The notes below the pieces were generated by a model. That model did not search any database. It worked only from the letters and a program-made list of their open reading frames with translations, and was not told where the DNA came from. Below are positions 1 through 4,985 of a stretch of DNA of 5,186 nt, in pieces. Numbering within the stretch: position 1 is the stretch's first letter; each line of letters opens with the position of its first letter. Source of the DNA: an uncultured Flammeovirgaceae bacterium (GTDB lineage: Bacteria > Bacteroidota > Bacteroidia > Cytophagales > Cyclobacteriaceae); NCBI GenBank assembly GCA_946886805.1, contig CAMPJM010000337.1, positions 1-5,186 on the forward strand, given 5' to 3'. Both the position numbers and the translations under genes were made by a program.

Positions 1-50
1 GCCTCTTTAACAGGCAAAAAAATAAGAGTATGGAAACACAAAAAGAATGA
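1..50 (+). CDS. 3' end of an upstream gene (partial)
   Basis: Reading frame 3 is open from the window edge to a TGA at 48-50, and its last residues read SMETQKE. The TGA overlaps the ATG of the nuclease gene as ATGA (47-50), a common arrangement for translationally coupled genes in phage operons. That overlap is the main reason to think the frame is coding. Frame 1 is also open from the edge to a TAA at 61-63 (ending KHKKNEHST) and cannot be excluded as the true end. Too little is present to suggest a function. The nuclease gene therefore probably sits inside a plus-strand operon that begins outside the window. Confidence 0.35.
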   Translation, partial: LFNRQKNKSMETQKE

Positions 51-520
51 GCACAGCACTTAAAGAACTTGAACATTTTGCTATAAAAGCAAAAAGAAAA
101 AAGCATCCTGATCTACCTGAATTTGCCATGGTAAAACCTAAATATAGTGACCGCACAGCAAATGGCTTGACTAAATGCATCATTGATTATCTAAGGCTAA
201 TTGGCTGCCAGGCGGAACGGGTAAGCAACACAGGACGGGTTATTGACAAGCGAACATCTTTCAAGGATGCTATTGGGAGAACCAGAACCATTGGCAAGGT
301 TGAATATGTATACGGAACCGGAACCAACGGAACAAGTGACATTCATTCAGTAATAGCCGGCCGTAGTGTAAAAATTGAGGTCAAGATAGGAAGAGACAAA
401 CAAAGCGATGCTCAAATAGCCTATCAAAGGTCTATTGAGGAAGCGGGAGGTATTTACATCATAGCTACGAGTTTCGAACAGTTTAAAAACGAGTTAAGCG
501 AATTAAAATTAATAAGCTGA
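47..520 (+). CDS. VRR-NUC domain nuclease (phage-type, stand-alone)
   Basis: This 157-residue protein resembles the small VRR-NUC branch of the PD-(D/E)XK nucleases found in phage replication regions. The visible core is an alpha-1 region at about 41-58 ending in Glu57, then GTSDI at 95-99 with Asp98 in place of the usual G-x-P-D aspartate, then IEVK at 110-113 giving the E-x-K pair (Glu111, Lys113). A helix follows with Gln119, Gln123 and Gln127, then the strand GGIYIIAT (134-141). These residues fit a metal-dependent phosphodiesterase. Stand-alone members of this family are known to act on branched DNA such as Holliday junctions, which suggests a role in resolving replication or recombination intermediates before packaging. 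Residues 1-40 are basic and lysine-rich. The start at 47 overlaps the preceding frame as ATGA. No active-site residue appears lost. Family assignment is fairly secure; substrate is inferred. Confidence 0.82.
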   Translation: MSTALKELEHFAIKAKRKKHPDLPEFAMVKPKYSDRTANGLTKCIIDYLRLIGCQAERVSNTGRVIDKRTSFKDAIGRTRTIGKVEYVYGTGTNGTSDIHSVIAGRSVKIEVKIGRDKQSDAQIAYQRSIEEAGGIYIIATSFEQFKNELSELKLIS

Positions 521-651
521 TGGCGATGACAAAGAAGTCTCTGTTTTTATACGGCACTAGTGGAGACATTAGAAATGCCTTAATAAGGCTTTTTTACAAG
601 TCGAAAAACGACTATGCTAAATACGATGATAGTATTGATGGAAGGTTTTAG
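520..651 (+). CDS. Possible small protein overlapping the nuclease stop
   Basis: A 43-codon frame begins with an ATG that shares its A with the nuclease stop codon (TGATG, 518-522). A second in-frame ATG lies at 526. It would encode a basic peptide with N-terminal residues MAMTKKSLFLYG and an amphipathic-looking stretch near residues 17-30. The overlap is typical of coupled phage genes. I recognise no family. Against it, a terminator-like hairpin (577-595) and a second perfect hairpin (599-613) lie inside the frame, which would be unusual for a translated gene. It may be a real small gene or only the 3' untranslated tail of the nuclease transcript. Confidence 0.28.
   Translation: MAMTKKSLFLYGTSGDIRNALIRLFYKSKNDYAKYDDSIDGRF
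577..595 (+). terminator. Candidate intrinsic terminator after the nuclease gene
   Basis: GCCTT (577-581) pairs with AAGGC (585-589) around a three-base loop and is followed directly by six T residues (590-595), the form of a short rho-independent terminator. It lies about 56 bases after the nuclease stop. The stem has only five pairs, so it would be weak. Just downstream, AGTCG and CGACT pair around an A5 loop (599-613) and could add to the stop. It would end the transcript carrying the nuclease and separate it from the tail gene. Confidence 0.42.
599..613 (+). repeat. Perfect 5-bp hairpin with A5 loop
   Basis: AGTCG (599-603) and CGACT (609-613) are perfect reverse complements around AAAAA. 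It directly follows the T-run of the terminator-like hairpin. No T-run follows it, so it is not a terminator by itself. It may be an accessory or processing structure at the RNA 3' end, or chance. Confidence 0.35.
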
Positions 652-856
652 TTCGATCACTACGCGCGCGCATGAGAAACAAGGCCAGTGAACTATATAG
701 GTTTAATATCAAACATCATAATATGCTGATTATCAATTGATTTAATACCACAAGCAAGAGATCGTCAAGTTATAGTCAAGTTTACTGAATTTTACACTGT
801 GACAATATTTTTAGCATTAAACAAAAAATGACAAATAAATTAGGTAAATTAAAGCA
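652..856. other. Gene-free gap with operator-like repeats, no clear promoter
   Basis: I find no convincing gene here and no TTTG tetramer, so no canonical Bacteroidota promoter box is visible for the long tail gene that follows. It contains a 14-base alternating purine-pyrimidine run centred on GCGCGCGC (661-674), which stands out in AT-rich surroundings. It also holds a nested palindrome TGATTATCAATTGAT (727-741) and two GTCAAGTT copies whose starts are exactly 11 bases apart (764-771 and 775-782). The last two could be sites for an activator or repressor of the late genes. This is inference from spacing and symmetry only. The remaining sequence is AT-rich and unremarkable. Confidence 0.35.
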
Positions 857-3661
857 ATGGCAAATATATTATTAAAAAGGACCTGCCGGATTGAACACGT
901 GGGGTCACCCGATCCAAGAGGGTTTCACACATGGACATCATACTATTATGACAACGTGACCAAGCAAAGCTTTGTGAATGTTTTGCAAGGAAGGATCTCA
1001 TGTGCGGTATATTCCCGGCCGATCACCGAGAAAATAGATGACTATTGCGAAGGAAGCGATGGCATAGAGGTTTACCACGACGGGAACGGAGGTGTTACTT
1101 TAGTCACTATCGATGATGGATGCGCTTCTGAGGTTTGTGATATATTTTTTCACATGGTCACTCCTAATAGTGATCTGGGGAAGGTTTCGTTTAATGTCAG
1201 CAAAACCCCCTACGAGTTTTCGCTAAACAATTTTATAGATTTCGAAACAAGCACAACGGGGTTTAACGCTATTAATGATTTAGTCCCCGGGGATTATGTT
1301 TTAAAAGTCCGGGATGCAAATAACAAGTCATGTGTTGCCACCCATGAATTTACCATCGAGGAAATTTATACTTATAGCCTTAAATGGTTCTTTGAGTATT
1401 ACGATCTTAATGAAGTATTAACCAGGGTTGAGATACTAGGGAAAAACTTTGAGGGGGTAGCCTCTGAAATCAAGTACATAGATCCTAATCCTGTTATAAT
1501 AGACTGGAAAGGCAAAGGTTCGGATAAGTACAGATCGATAGTTCCTTCTGAATGTATTTTAAATGTCATTTCTAAACAAGACTTTGAATACATCACTTTA
1601 TTTTCCTCAGATGAAAAAGAACACAAGGTAGATATTTACAAAAACGGTAGTGTTTTTTGGAAAGGCTTTATCATGCCGGACGTGTACAACGAACCTTATG
1701 TGGCACCGCCCTATAATATGACCGTATCGGCCGTGGATGGATTGGCTACTTTGGATTCTTACCAATACGAACTTGTAGAGGATAAAGTCAACCTTTTGGA
1801 CGTTGTCCGGTATTGCCTAAAAAAGATCGGCCACGACATTAAAATATATGATGCCACCTTCATACTTCCGAACATAGAAGATTCTGGGTCGGGACTTCAA
1901 AAGAACTACGCAAAAAACAAAGCATTTAAGGGTCTGAACTGCTATGAAGTATTGGAAAGGGTTTTGTTCTCCCAAGCTTCAAGGATTTCCCAAGTTAAAG
2001 GAAAGTGGCATATAGTCCCTATCGATGCTTTAATTGGCGAATACAAGGCCAGGGAGTTCAATATGGAGTCATCAAGTCTTACTCCGGTTTCCACCGTTGA
2101 TCCAGTGATCGAAATAGGGGATATAAGGCAAGGTGAGCCGTTCTTTATGAGGGCTTACCAAGCCTTGACAATTAAGCCAGCCTATAAGGAGCTTAAGCTA
2201 ACTTACGATTATGGTCTGAACGATCAATTGATAAAAAATAATGAATTTGAGGGGGAGTTTGAAAATAAAATATACAGGGAAGAAAATGGCGAGGAAAAAG
2301 ATATAATATCGTTCGTGGCCCCAATATCACAAACTATCCAAGTCGACCCAACAAGTGACCCCGCAAAACTGGAGCTGGATATTGAATATCGTGTGACCGA
2401 AACTTTGGTATATACCGCCCCCTCCATCGAGTTCGCCTTCTATAAGCTCGATGAACTGTCTAATTACCCGGGCTTTACAATTGAGATTAAGCTAAATGGG
2501 GAGTATTACGTTTACAGGAATGTGGGATATGATATTCCTGCTCATCGTGAAAAACCGGCCACCCAAAACGCAGATGAATTTATAGCATGGCTCGCACCTC
2601 ATTCTAATAATTATACATTCGGAAAATACAGTAGATCAGGAAATTTCATTACACCGGACCCTTCGGGAAATATCGTAAAAATTCAGGCAAAATCAAATGA
2701 TCTAGGGCTTGATTTCGGGGATGTGAACATAGAATCCAAACAGCCGATAGTGGAAATAACAGCAAGGAACAACGTGCTTCCCGATATTTCCACAAATACA
2801 TTTGGGTTGAGAATCTACGCCTATGATATTGGCGGCAATGAAAAGACCCTAACGGAAAACAGCCATTGGGTAGACGCCTATCAAGACTGGGGCTTAGGAC
2901 CATTAATACCAAATACTATCTATTTGCCATTGGGCAAAGACTTTAAATGGCAAACTTTTAGCACCATAACCGAAGCTTTGCCAGATCGCACGGAGACAAT
3001 CAAAATCGTGTTCTTAGGATTCCAGGGAAAAACGGGAAACAAAGAAAATCAATTAAAAAAGATGTCGGTGTTATTCTTGCCTTTAGGCCAAAAAGCACCC
3101 AAAGAAAGCGTTTTGGAAATCAAAAACCCGAGTAAATCACTAACCTTTACGCCCCCTGATTATAAGCTGTTTTTAGGTAGCGAACCTGTTTATGATTTCC
3201 CGTTTGGTTTCCCCAATTCCGTGAACATATTCAACAACACGCTCTATTATAAATTTGGCGATGATTTCTACCCGTTTATTTATTTCAAAATAGGGGATGG
3301 CGAACATCAGAAATTATCCGACATTATAGGAAAGTTAATTTTTGCGAATAACTACCGACCTGTACAAGTGATAACAGGCACTTTAAGAGGTAATTTTACC
3401 ATCAACAATTCATTTGTAGACCAAAATAACCCCGGCCGGATATTCATTATCAATTCGATGAAATACCACGACAGGAAGAAGGAATACGATGTTGAATTAG
3501 TAGAAATGTTAAGCGGGTATGACAGTAGCAATGCAATCCTCCTAGAATCAAGATTATTAGAGACCGGAGGGTATAGGCTACTAGAAGATGGTACAGTTAG
3601 AATGCTTGAAGGGTACATGTTAACAGAGGATGGATTCAAAATATTATTAGAAGATAATTAA
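857..3661 (+). CDS. Large phage tail-hub / baseplate-like structural protein
   Basis: This 934-residue protein resembles the long tail proteins of Bacteroidota phages and prophages, usually annotated hypothetical or tail protein. Typical landmarks are DWKGKGSDKYRSIVPSE (216-232), then VFWKGFIMPDVYNEPY (266-281) leading into VSAVDGLATLD (290-300), then a helical LLDVVRYCLKKIG (313-325), and SRISQVKGKWHIVPID (375-390). Near the C-terminus, RPVQVITGTLRGNF is followed by KYHDRKKEYDVELVEM, a common closing element in this type. Residues about 103-168 (ending GDYVLKVRDANNKSC...HEFTI) look like a SprB-type beta-sandwich repeat. The last 45 residues are a degenerate LLE(D/T)G repeat. There is no signal peptide or membrane segment. 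The ATG at 857 is followed at once by family-like sequence and no longer in-frame start is evident. It ends five bases before the packaging gene, so the two are probably cotranscribed. The hub/baseplate role is inferred; a general tail structural role is more certain. Confidence 0.68.
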   Translation: MANILLKRTCRIEHVGSPDPRGFHTWTSYYYDNVTKQSFVNVLQGRISCAVYSRPITEKIDDYCEGSDGIEVYHDGNGGVTLVTIDDGCASEVCDIFFHMVTPNSDLGKVSFNVSKTPYEFSLNNFIDFETSTTGFNAINDLVPGDYVLKVRDANNKSCVATHEFTIEEIYTYSLKWFFEYYDLNEVLTRVEILGKNFEGVASEIKYIDPNPVIIDWKGKGSDKYRSIVPSECILNVISKQDFEYITLFSSDEKEHKVDIYKNGSVFWKGFIMPDVYNEPYVAPPYNMTVSAVDGLATLDSYQYELVEDKVNLLDVVRYCLKKIGHDIKIYDATFILPNIEDSGSGLQKNYAKNKAFKGLNCYEVLERVLFSQASRISQVKGKWHIVPIDALIGEYKAREFNMESSSLTPVSTVDPVIEIGDIRQGEPFFMRAYQALTIKPAYKELKLTYDYGLNDQLIKNNEFEGEFENKIYREENGEEKDIISFVAPISQTIQVDPTSDPAKLELDIEYRVTETLVYTAPSIEFAFYKLDELSNYPGFTIEIKLNGEYYVYRNVGYDIPAHREKPATQNADEFIAWLAPHSNNYTFGKYSRSGNFITPDPSGNIVKIQAKSNDLGLDFGDVNIESKQPIVEITARNNVLPDISTNTFGLRIYAYDIGGNEKTLTENSHWVDAYQDWGLGPLIPNTIYLPLGKDFKWQTFSTITEALPDRTETIKIVFLGFQGKTGNKENQLKKMSVLFLPLGQKAPKESVLEIKNPSKSLTFTPPDYKLFLGSEPVYDFPFGFPNSVNIFNNTLYYKFGDDFYPFIYFKIGDGEHQKLSDIIGKLIFANNYRPVQVITGTLRGNFTINNSFVDQNNPGRIFIINSMKYHDRKKEYDVELVEMLSGYDSSNAILLESRLLETGGYRLLEDGTVRMLEGYMLTEDGFKILLEDN
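3524..3658 (+). repeat. C-terminal LLE(D/T)G repeat tract in the tail protein
   Basis: Residues about 890-934 carry imperfect units of about eight residues: ILLESR, LLETGGYR, LLEDGTVR, MLEGYM, LTEDGFK and ILLEDN. Hydrophobic pairs alternate with Glu-Asp-Gly turns. Similar acidic LLEDG-type repeats occur at the ends of phage structural proteins, where a beta-helix or oligomerising role is plausible but, to my knowledge, not settled. The DNA copies have diverged and are not perfect tandem repeats. Confidence 0.7.
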
Positions 3662-3666
3662 TAAGA

Positions 3667-4161
3667 ATGGCAGCAACTTTAAAAAACCAATTTTGGAAAT
3701 ATAGAAATAAGCATGGAAGGAATAAGCTTTTTGAGTCTCCCGAGGCTTTGTGGGAAGCAGCCTGTAGTTACTTTGAATGGTGTGATAATAATCCCTGGAT
3801 GAAAAACGAAGCTCTAAAGGGTGGAGAAAAGGCAGGGAAAATTATACAAATACCCACTGCAAGACCATTTACACTTAGAGGGCTATGTCTTTATTTGGAT
3901 TGTAATGAAGCATATTTTAGAAACTTCAAGAATCAAGAACGAGAAGAATCAGAAGATTTTATCACGATCATAGAGCGTATCGAGGATGTTATTTATACTC
4001 AAAAGTTTGAAGGTGCGGCGATCGGAGTGTTTAATACAAATATTATTGCGAGGGATTTAGGTTTAACAGACAAAGTTGATCACACCACAAAAGGAGAAGC
4101 CATAAGGTCTTTGCAAATTGAGATAATTCACACCCAAGATACAGGGGATAAGGTGGCTTAA
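3667..4161 (+). CDS. Small terminase / DNA-packaging protein, P22 gp3-like
   Basis: This 164-residue protein looks like the gp3-type DNA-packaging family (small terminase subunit of P22-like phages), in the form common in Bacteroidota prophages. Key segments are KNQFWKYRNKHGRNKLFESP (6-25), LWEAACSYFEWCDNNP (28-43), then FTLRGLCLYLDCNEAYFRNF (68-87), which reads as a helix-turn-helix-like DNA-recognition region. RIEDVIYTQKFEGAAIGVFN (104-123) and IIARDLGLTDK (126-136) follow. The small subunit binds the packaging site on phage DNA, forms a ring and hands the DNA to the large ATPase/nuclease subunit. Length matches the family, and the tail after residue 137 is variable. It starts five bases after the tail gene, without a clear Shine-Dalgarno. 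A large terminase gene normally follows but is absent here. Confidence 0.85.
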   Translation: MAATLKNQFWKYRNKHGRNKLFESPEALWEAACSYFEWCDNNPWMKNEALKGGEKAGKIIQIPTARPFTLRGLCLYLDCNEAYFRNFKNQEREESEDFITIIERIEDVIYTQKFEGAAIGVFNTNIIARDLGLTDKVDHTTKGEAIRSLQIEIIHTQDTGDKVA

Positions 4162-4170
4162 AAACCTTAT
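4148..4170 (+). repeat. Hairpin spanning the packaging-gene stop codon
   Basis: ATAAGGT (4148-4154) and ACCTTAT (4164-4170) form a perfect 7-bp stem around a nine-base loop that contains the TAA stop (4159-4161). Only two T residues follow, so it is a poor intrinsic terminator. It could slow polymerase, protect the 3' end of the upstream message or reduce readthrough. Confidence 0.35.
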
Positions 4171-4176
4171 TTGCAG

Positions 4177-4207
4177 CCTTCCAAGTTGAATATAACAATT
4201 ATGAAGG
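4177..4207 (+). repeat. Second hairpin after the packaging gene
   Basis: CCTTC (4177-4181) pairs with GAAGG (4203-4207). Inside, after a 2x2 internal loop, AGTTG (4184-4188) pairs with CAATT (4196-4200) using one G-T wobble, leaving a seven-base loop. The wobble pairs only in plus-strand RNA, which gives slight support for a transcribed structure. No T-run follows. Confidence 0.3.
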
Positions 4208-4210
4208 TAG

Positions 4211-4303
4211 TTGTGGCAGGATGAAAACGAATTGCTTAAAAGAGATAAGAATAGGGTAAAATTTAAATACGGGTACCGCCCACATTATAATTATGGAAAA
4301 TGA
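4211..4303 (+). other. ATG-less open frame, possible gene remnant or TTG-start peptide
   Basis: A 30-codon stretch with protein-like composition lies between a TAG (4208-4210) and a TGA (4301-4303). Its centre reads DENELLKRDKNRVKFKYGYR, followed by Pro-His-Tyr-Asn-Tyr-Gly-Lys. It has no ATG; the first codon after the stop is TTG. A neighbouring frame starts with ATG at 4201 but stops after seven codons, so a single frameshift could join them. It overlaps the start of the next gene by 11 bases (4293-4303), as coupled phage genes do. It may be a TTG-initiated small gene, a decayed 5' part of a gene, or chance. Confidence 0.25.
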
Positions 4304-4562
4304 AATTTCATTAAACGAAGAGGACAAACAGTTTTTAGACTTCGCTGTGACCACAACAGAAAAAGGTGTTAGATTGTCTATTAATCTTCAAAGAAGGCTG
4401 ATCCACCTATTGCATCAAATGCATCACAAATCATTGAGGGTAGAGCGTGATAGAATGACAAAAAGCGACATAAGGGTTATTGTTGTTGAACCCCCTAAAA
4501 GGAATCAAGAATCCCTAAAAAACTTTCACCTGGTAGAATGGATGGGGTTAAAAGATAACTAA
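4293..4562 (+). CDS. Small protein of unknown function
   Basis: This 89-residue protein belongs to no family I recognise. It begins with an acidic segment (residues 2-16, rich in Glu and Asp). A helix-prone basic, histidine-rich stretch follows at about 27-57, including RRLIHLLHQMHHKSLR (34-49), then a beta-like strand IRVIVVEPP (60-68) and a short tail ending VEWMGLKDN. The amphipathic helix suggests oligomerisation or nucleic-acid contact, but that is inference. There is no signal peptide or membrane segment. It follows the packaging gene on the same strand with a 131-base gap and occupies the place where a large terminase would be expected, yet is far too small to be one. No promoter was found in the gap, so it is probably read through from upstream. 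Confidence 0.6.
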   Translation: MENEISLNEEDKQFLDFAVTTTEKGVRLSINLQRRLIHLLHQMHHKSLRVERDRMTKSDIRVIVVEPPKRNQESLKNFHLVEWMGLKDN

Positions 4563-4571
4563 GATAAGGCT

Positions 4572-4593
4572 GTTTGTATTAATTTATGCAAAC
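4572..4593 (+). repeat. 8-bp hairpin just after the 89-residue gene
   Basis: GTTTGTAT (4572-4579) pairs with ATGCAAAC (4586-4593) with one T-G wobble and a six-base loop. It begins nine bases after the stop codon and could protect or end the plus-strand transcript, but no T-run follows. The wobble pairs only in plus-strand RNA. Confidence 0.4.
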
Positions 4594-4642
4594 CGAAATA
4601 ATTAATAGGCTATTTAACAGTGGTTTAACCCCATTAAAAACA

Positions 4643-4657
4643 CTGATTAAGAATCAG
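4643..4657. repeat. Perfect 6-bp inverted repeat, loop AAG
   Basis: CTGATT (4643-4648) and AATCAG (4652-4657) are perfect reverse complements around a three-base loop. An alternative overlapping pairing joins CAGTG (4618-4622) with CACTG (4641-4645), so the two would compete. No function is evident. Confidence 0.4.
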
Positions 4658-4793
4658 AGGCTATTGCTATTTTTAACAAAATTGTGAAAAACTAAACAGG
4701 CAAATTTTAAGGCTACATCTTCACGCATCCAAGAACCCTTGCCGTTAATGGTTTCTACTAACCTAAGGGATTTTCCCATAGCTCCTAATTACG

Positions 4794-4860
4794 CTAGTTT
4801 CCCAAATATGGGAAGCGAACATTCGGTACAATTGTTCGCTTCACAAAAATGTGAAACGAG
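4794..4860. repeat. Four-way cruciform / cloverleaf element
   Basis: CTAGTTTC (4794-4801) pairs with GAAACGAG (4853-4860) with a single A-G mismatch, forming a closing stem. Inside it three hairpins follow with no unpaired base between them. Arm 1 is CCA/TGG with loop AATA (4802-4811). Arm 2 is GAAGCGAACA/TGTTCGCTTC with an 11-base loop (4812-4842). Arm 3 is ACA/TGT with loop AAAA (4843-4852). The GAA and TTC triplets at the arm bases are interchangeable, so the junction can branch-migrate to the alternatives TTCCCA/TGGGAA (4799-4814) and TTCACA/TGTGAA (4840-4855). It is not a tRNA: it is 67 bases long, the side arms have only three pairs and the T-arm consensus is missing. It could act as extruded or single-stranded DNA, or as RNA; function is unknown. 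Confidence 0.6.
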
Positions 4861-4867
4861 ATTCTTA

Positions 4868-4888
4868 AATATCGCCCAAAACGATATT
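4868..4888. repeat. Perfect 7-bp inverted repeat, loop CCCAAAA
   Basis: AATATCG (4868-4874) and CGATATT (4882-4888) are perfect reverse complements around CCCAAAA. It follows the four-way element by seven bases. Its loop resembles that of the 4952-4972 hairpin (CCAAAAA). Function is unknown. Confidence 0.45.
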
Positions 4889-4926
4889 ATCATTGCTCTA
4901 CAAAAAGTGTATTTACCGATACGATG

Positions 4927-4949
4927 TAATGTGGGATAATCACACATTA
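4927..4949. repeat. Perfect 7-bp inverted repeat
   Basis: TAATGTG (4927-4933) and CACATTA (4943-4949) are perfect reverse complements around a nine-base loop. It lies two bases from the next hairpin (4952-4972), so the two form a tandem pair just beyond the 3' end of the minus-strand gene. Confidence 0.45.
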
Positions 4950-4951
4950 GA

Positions 4952-4972
4952 AATGCCACCAAAAATGGCATT
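4952..4972 (-). terminator. Candidate terminator of the ribbon-helix-helix gene
   Basis: AATGCCA (4952-4958) and TGGCATT (4966-4972) form a perfect 7-bp stem with a seven-base loop, 13 bases beyond the minus-strand stop codon. Read on the minus strand, the stem ends in TTTCT, a short T-rich run, so a modest intrinsic terminator is plausible. On the plus strand no T-run follows. It may instead belong to the hairpin cluster to its left. Confidence 0.4.
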
Positions 4973-4985
4973 ATAAAATCCAAAG

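Larger units (their letters stand above)
4563..4985. other. Gene-free, hairpin-dense intergenic region
   Basis: These 423 bases separate the last plus-strand gene from the convergent minus-strand gene. Open frames exist on both strands (4739-4939 plus, 4789-4983 minus), but they overlap each other, look like no family and run straight through perfect inverted repeats, so I do not call them genes. At least seven perfect or near-perfect stems are present: 4572-4593, 4643-4657, the four-way structure 4794-4860, then 4868-4888, 4927-4949 and 4952-4972. Several loops on the plus strand are A-rich or CCAAAA-like. The region may be a structured RNA gene, a replication or transfer origin, or a recombination site. 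Confidence 0.55.

Noticed and set aside
828..875. Fifteen-codon frame overlapping the tail gene start
   Set aside because: It is very short, AT-rich and out of frame, and nothing suggests a leader peptide function.
1399..3639. Several minus-strand open frames inside the tail gene
   Set aside because: They lie wholly within a well-supported coding frame, have no family-like sequence and are rich in Ser/Leu/Pro as expected for antisense shadows.
3524..3658. Diversity-generating retroelement target
   Set aside because: There is no reverse transcriptase, template repeat or C-type-lectin-like domain in the window; the tract is a simple degenerate peptide repeat.
9..4704. Ten-base repeat AACAGGCAAA at 9-18 and 4695-4704 as element ends
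   Set aside because: Several ten-base matches are expected by chance in 5 kb; the flanks differ and no integrase is present.
4794..4860. tRNA or tRNA-like gene
   Set aside because: The cloverleaf shape is suggestive, but it is only 67 bases, the side arms have three pairs, the central arm has ten, and the conserved D- and T-loop bases are absent.
4612..4860. Integron attC site
   Set aside because: Short RYYYAAC-like strings such as ATTTAAC occur, but no matching GTTRRRY partner with the attC layout was found, and the neighbouring genes are phage-like.
4868..4972. CRISPR-like or tandem repeat array
   Set aside because: The hairpins have different stem sequences and irregular spacing, with no repeated unit.
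4739..4983. Overlapping open frames of about 65 codons on both strands
   Set aside because: They oppose each other, run through perfect inverted repeats, match nothing I recognise and have no start signals.
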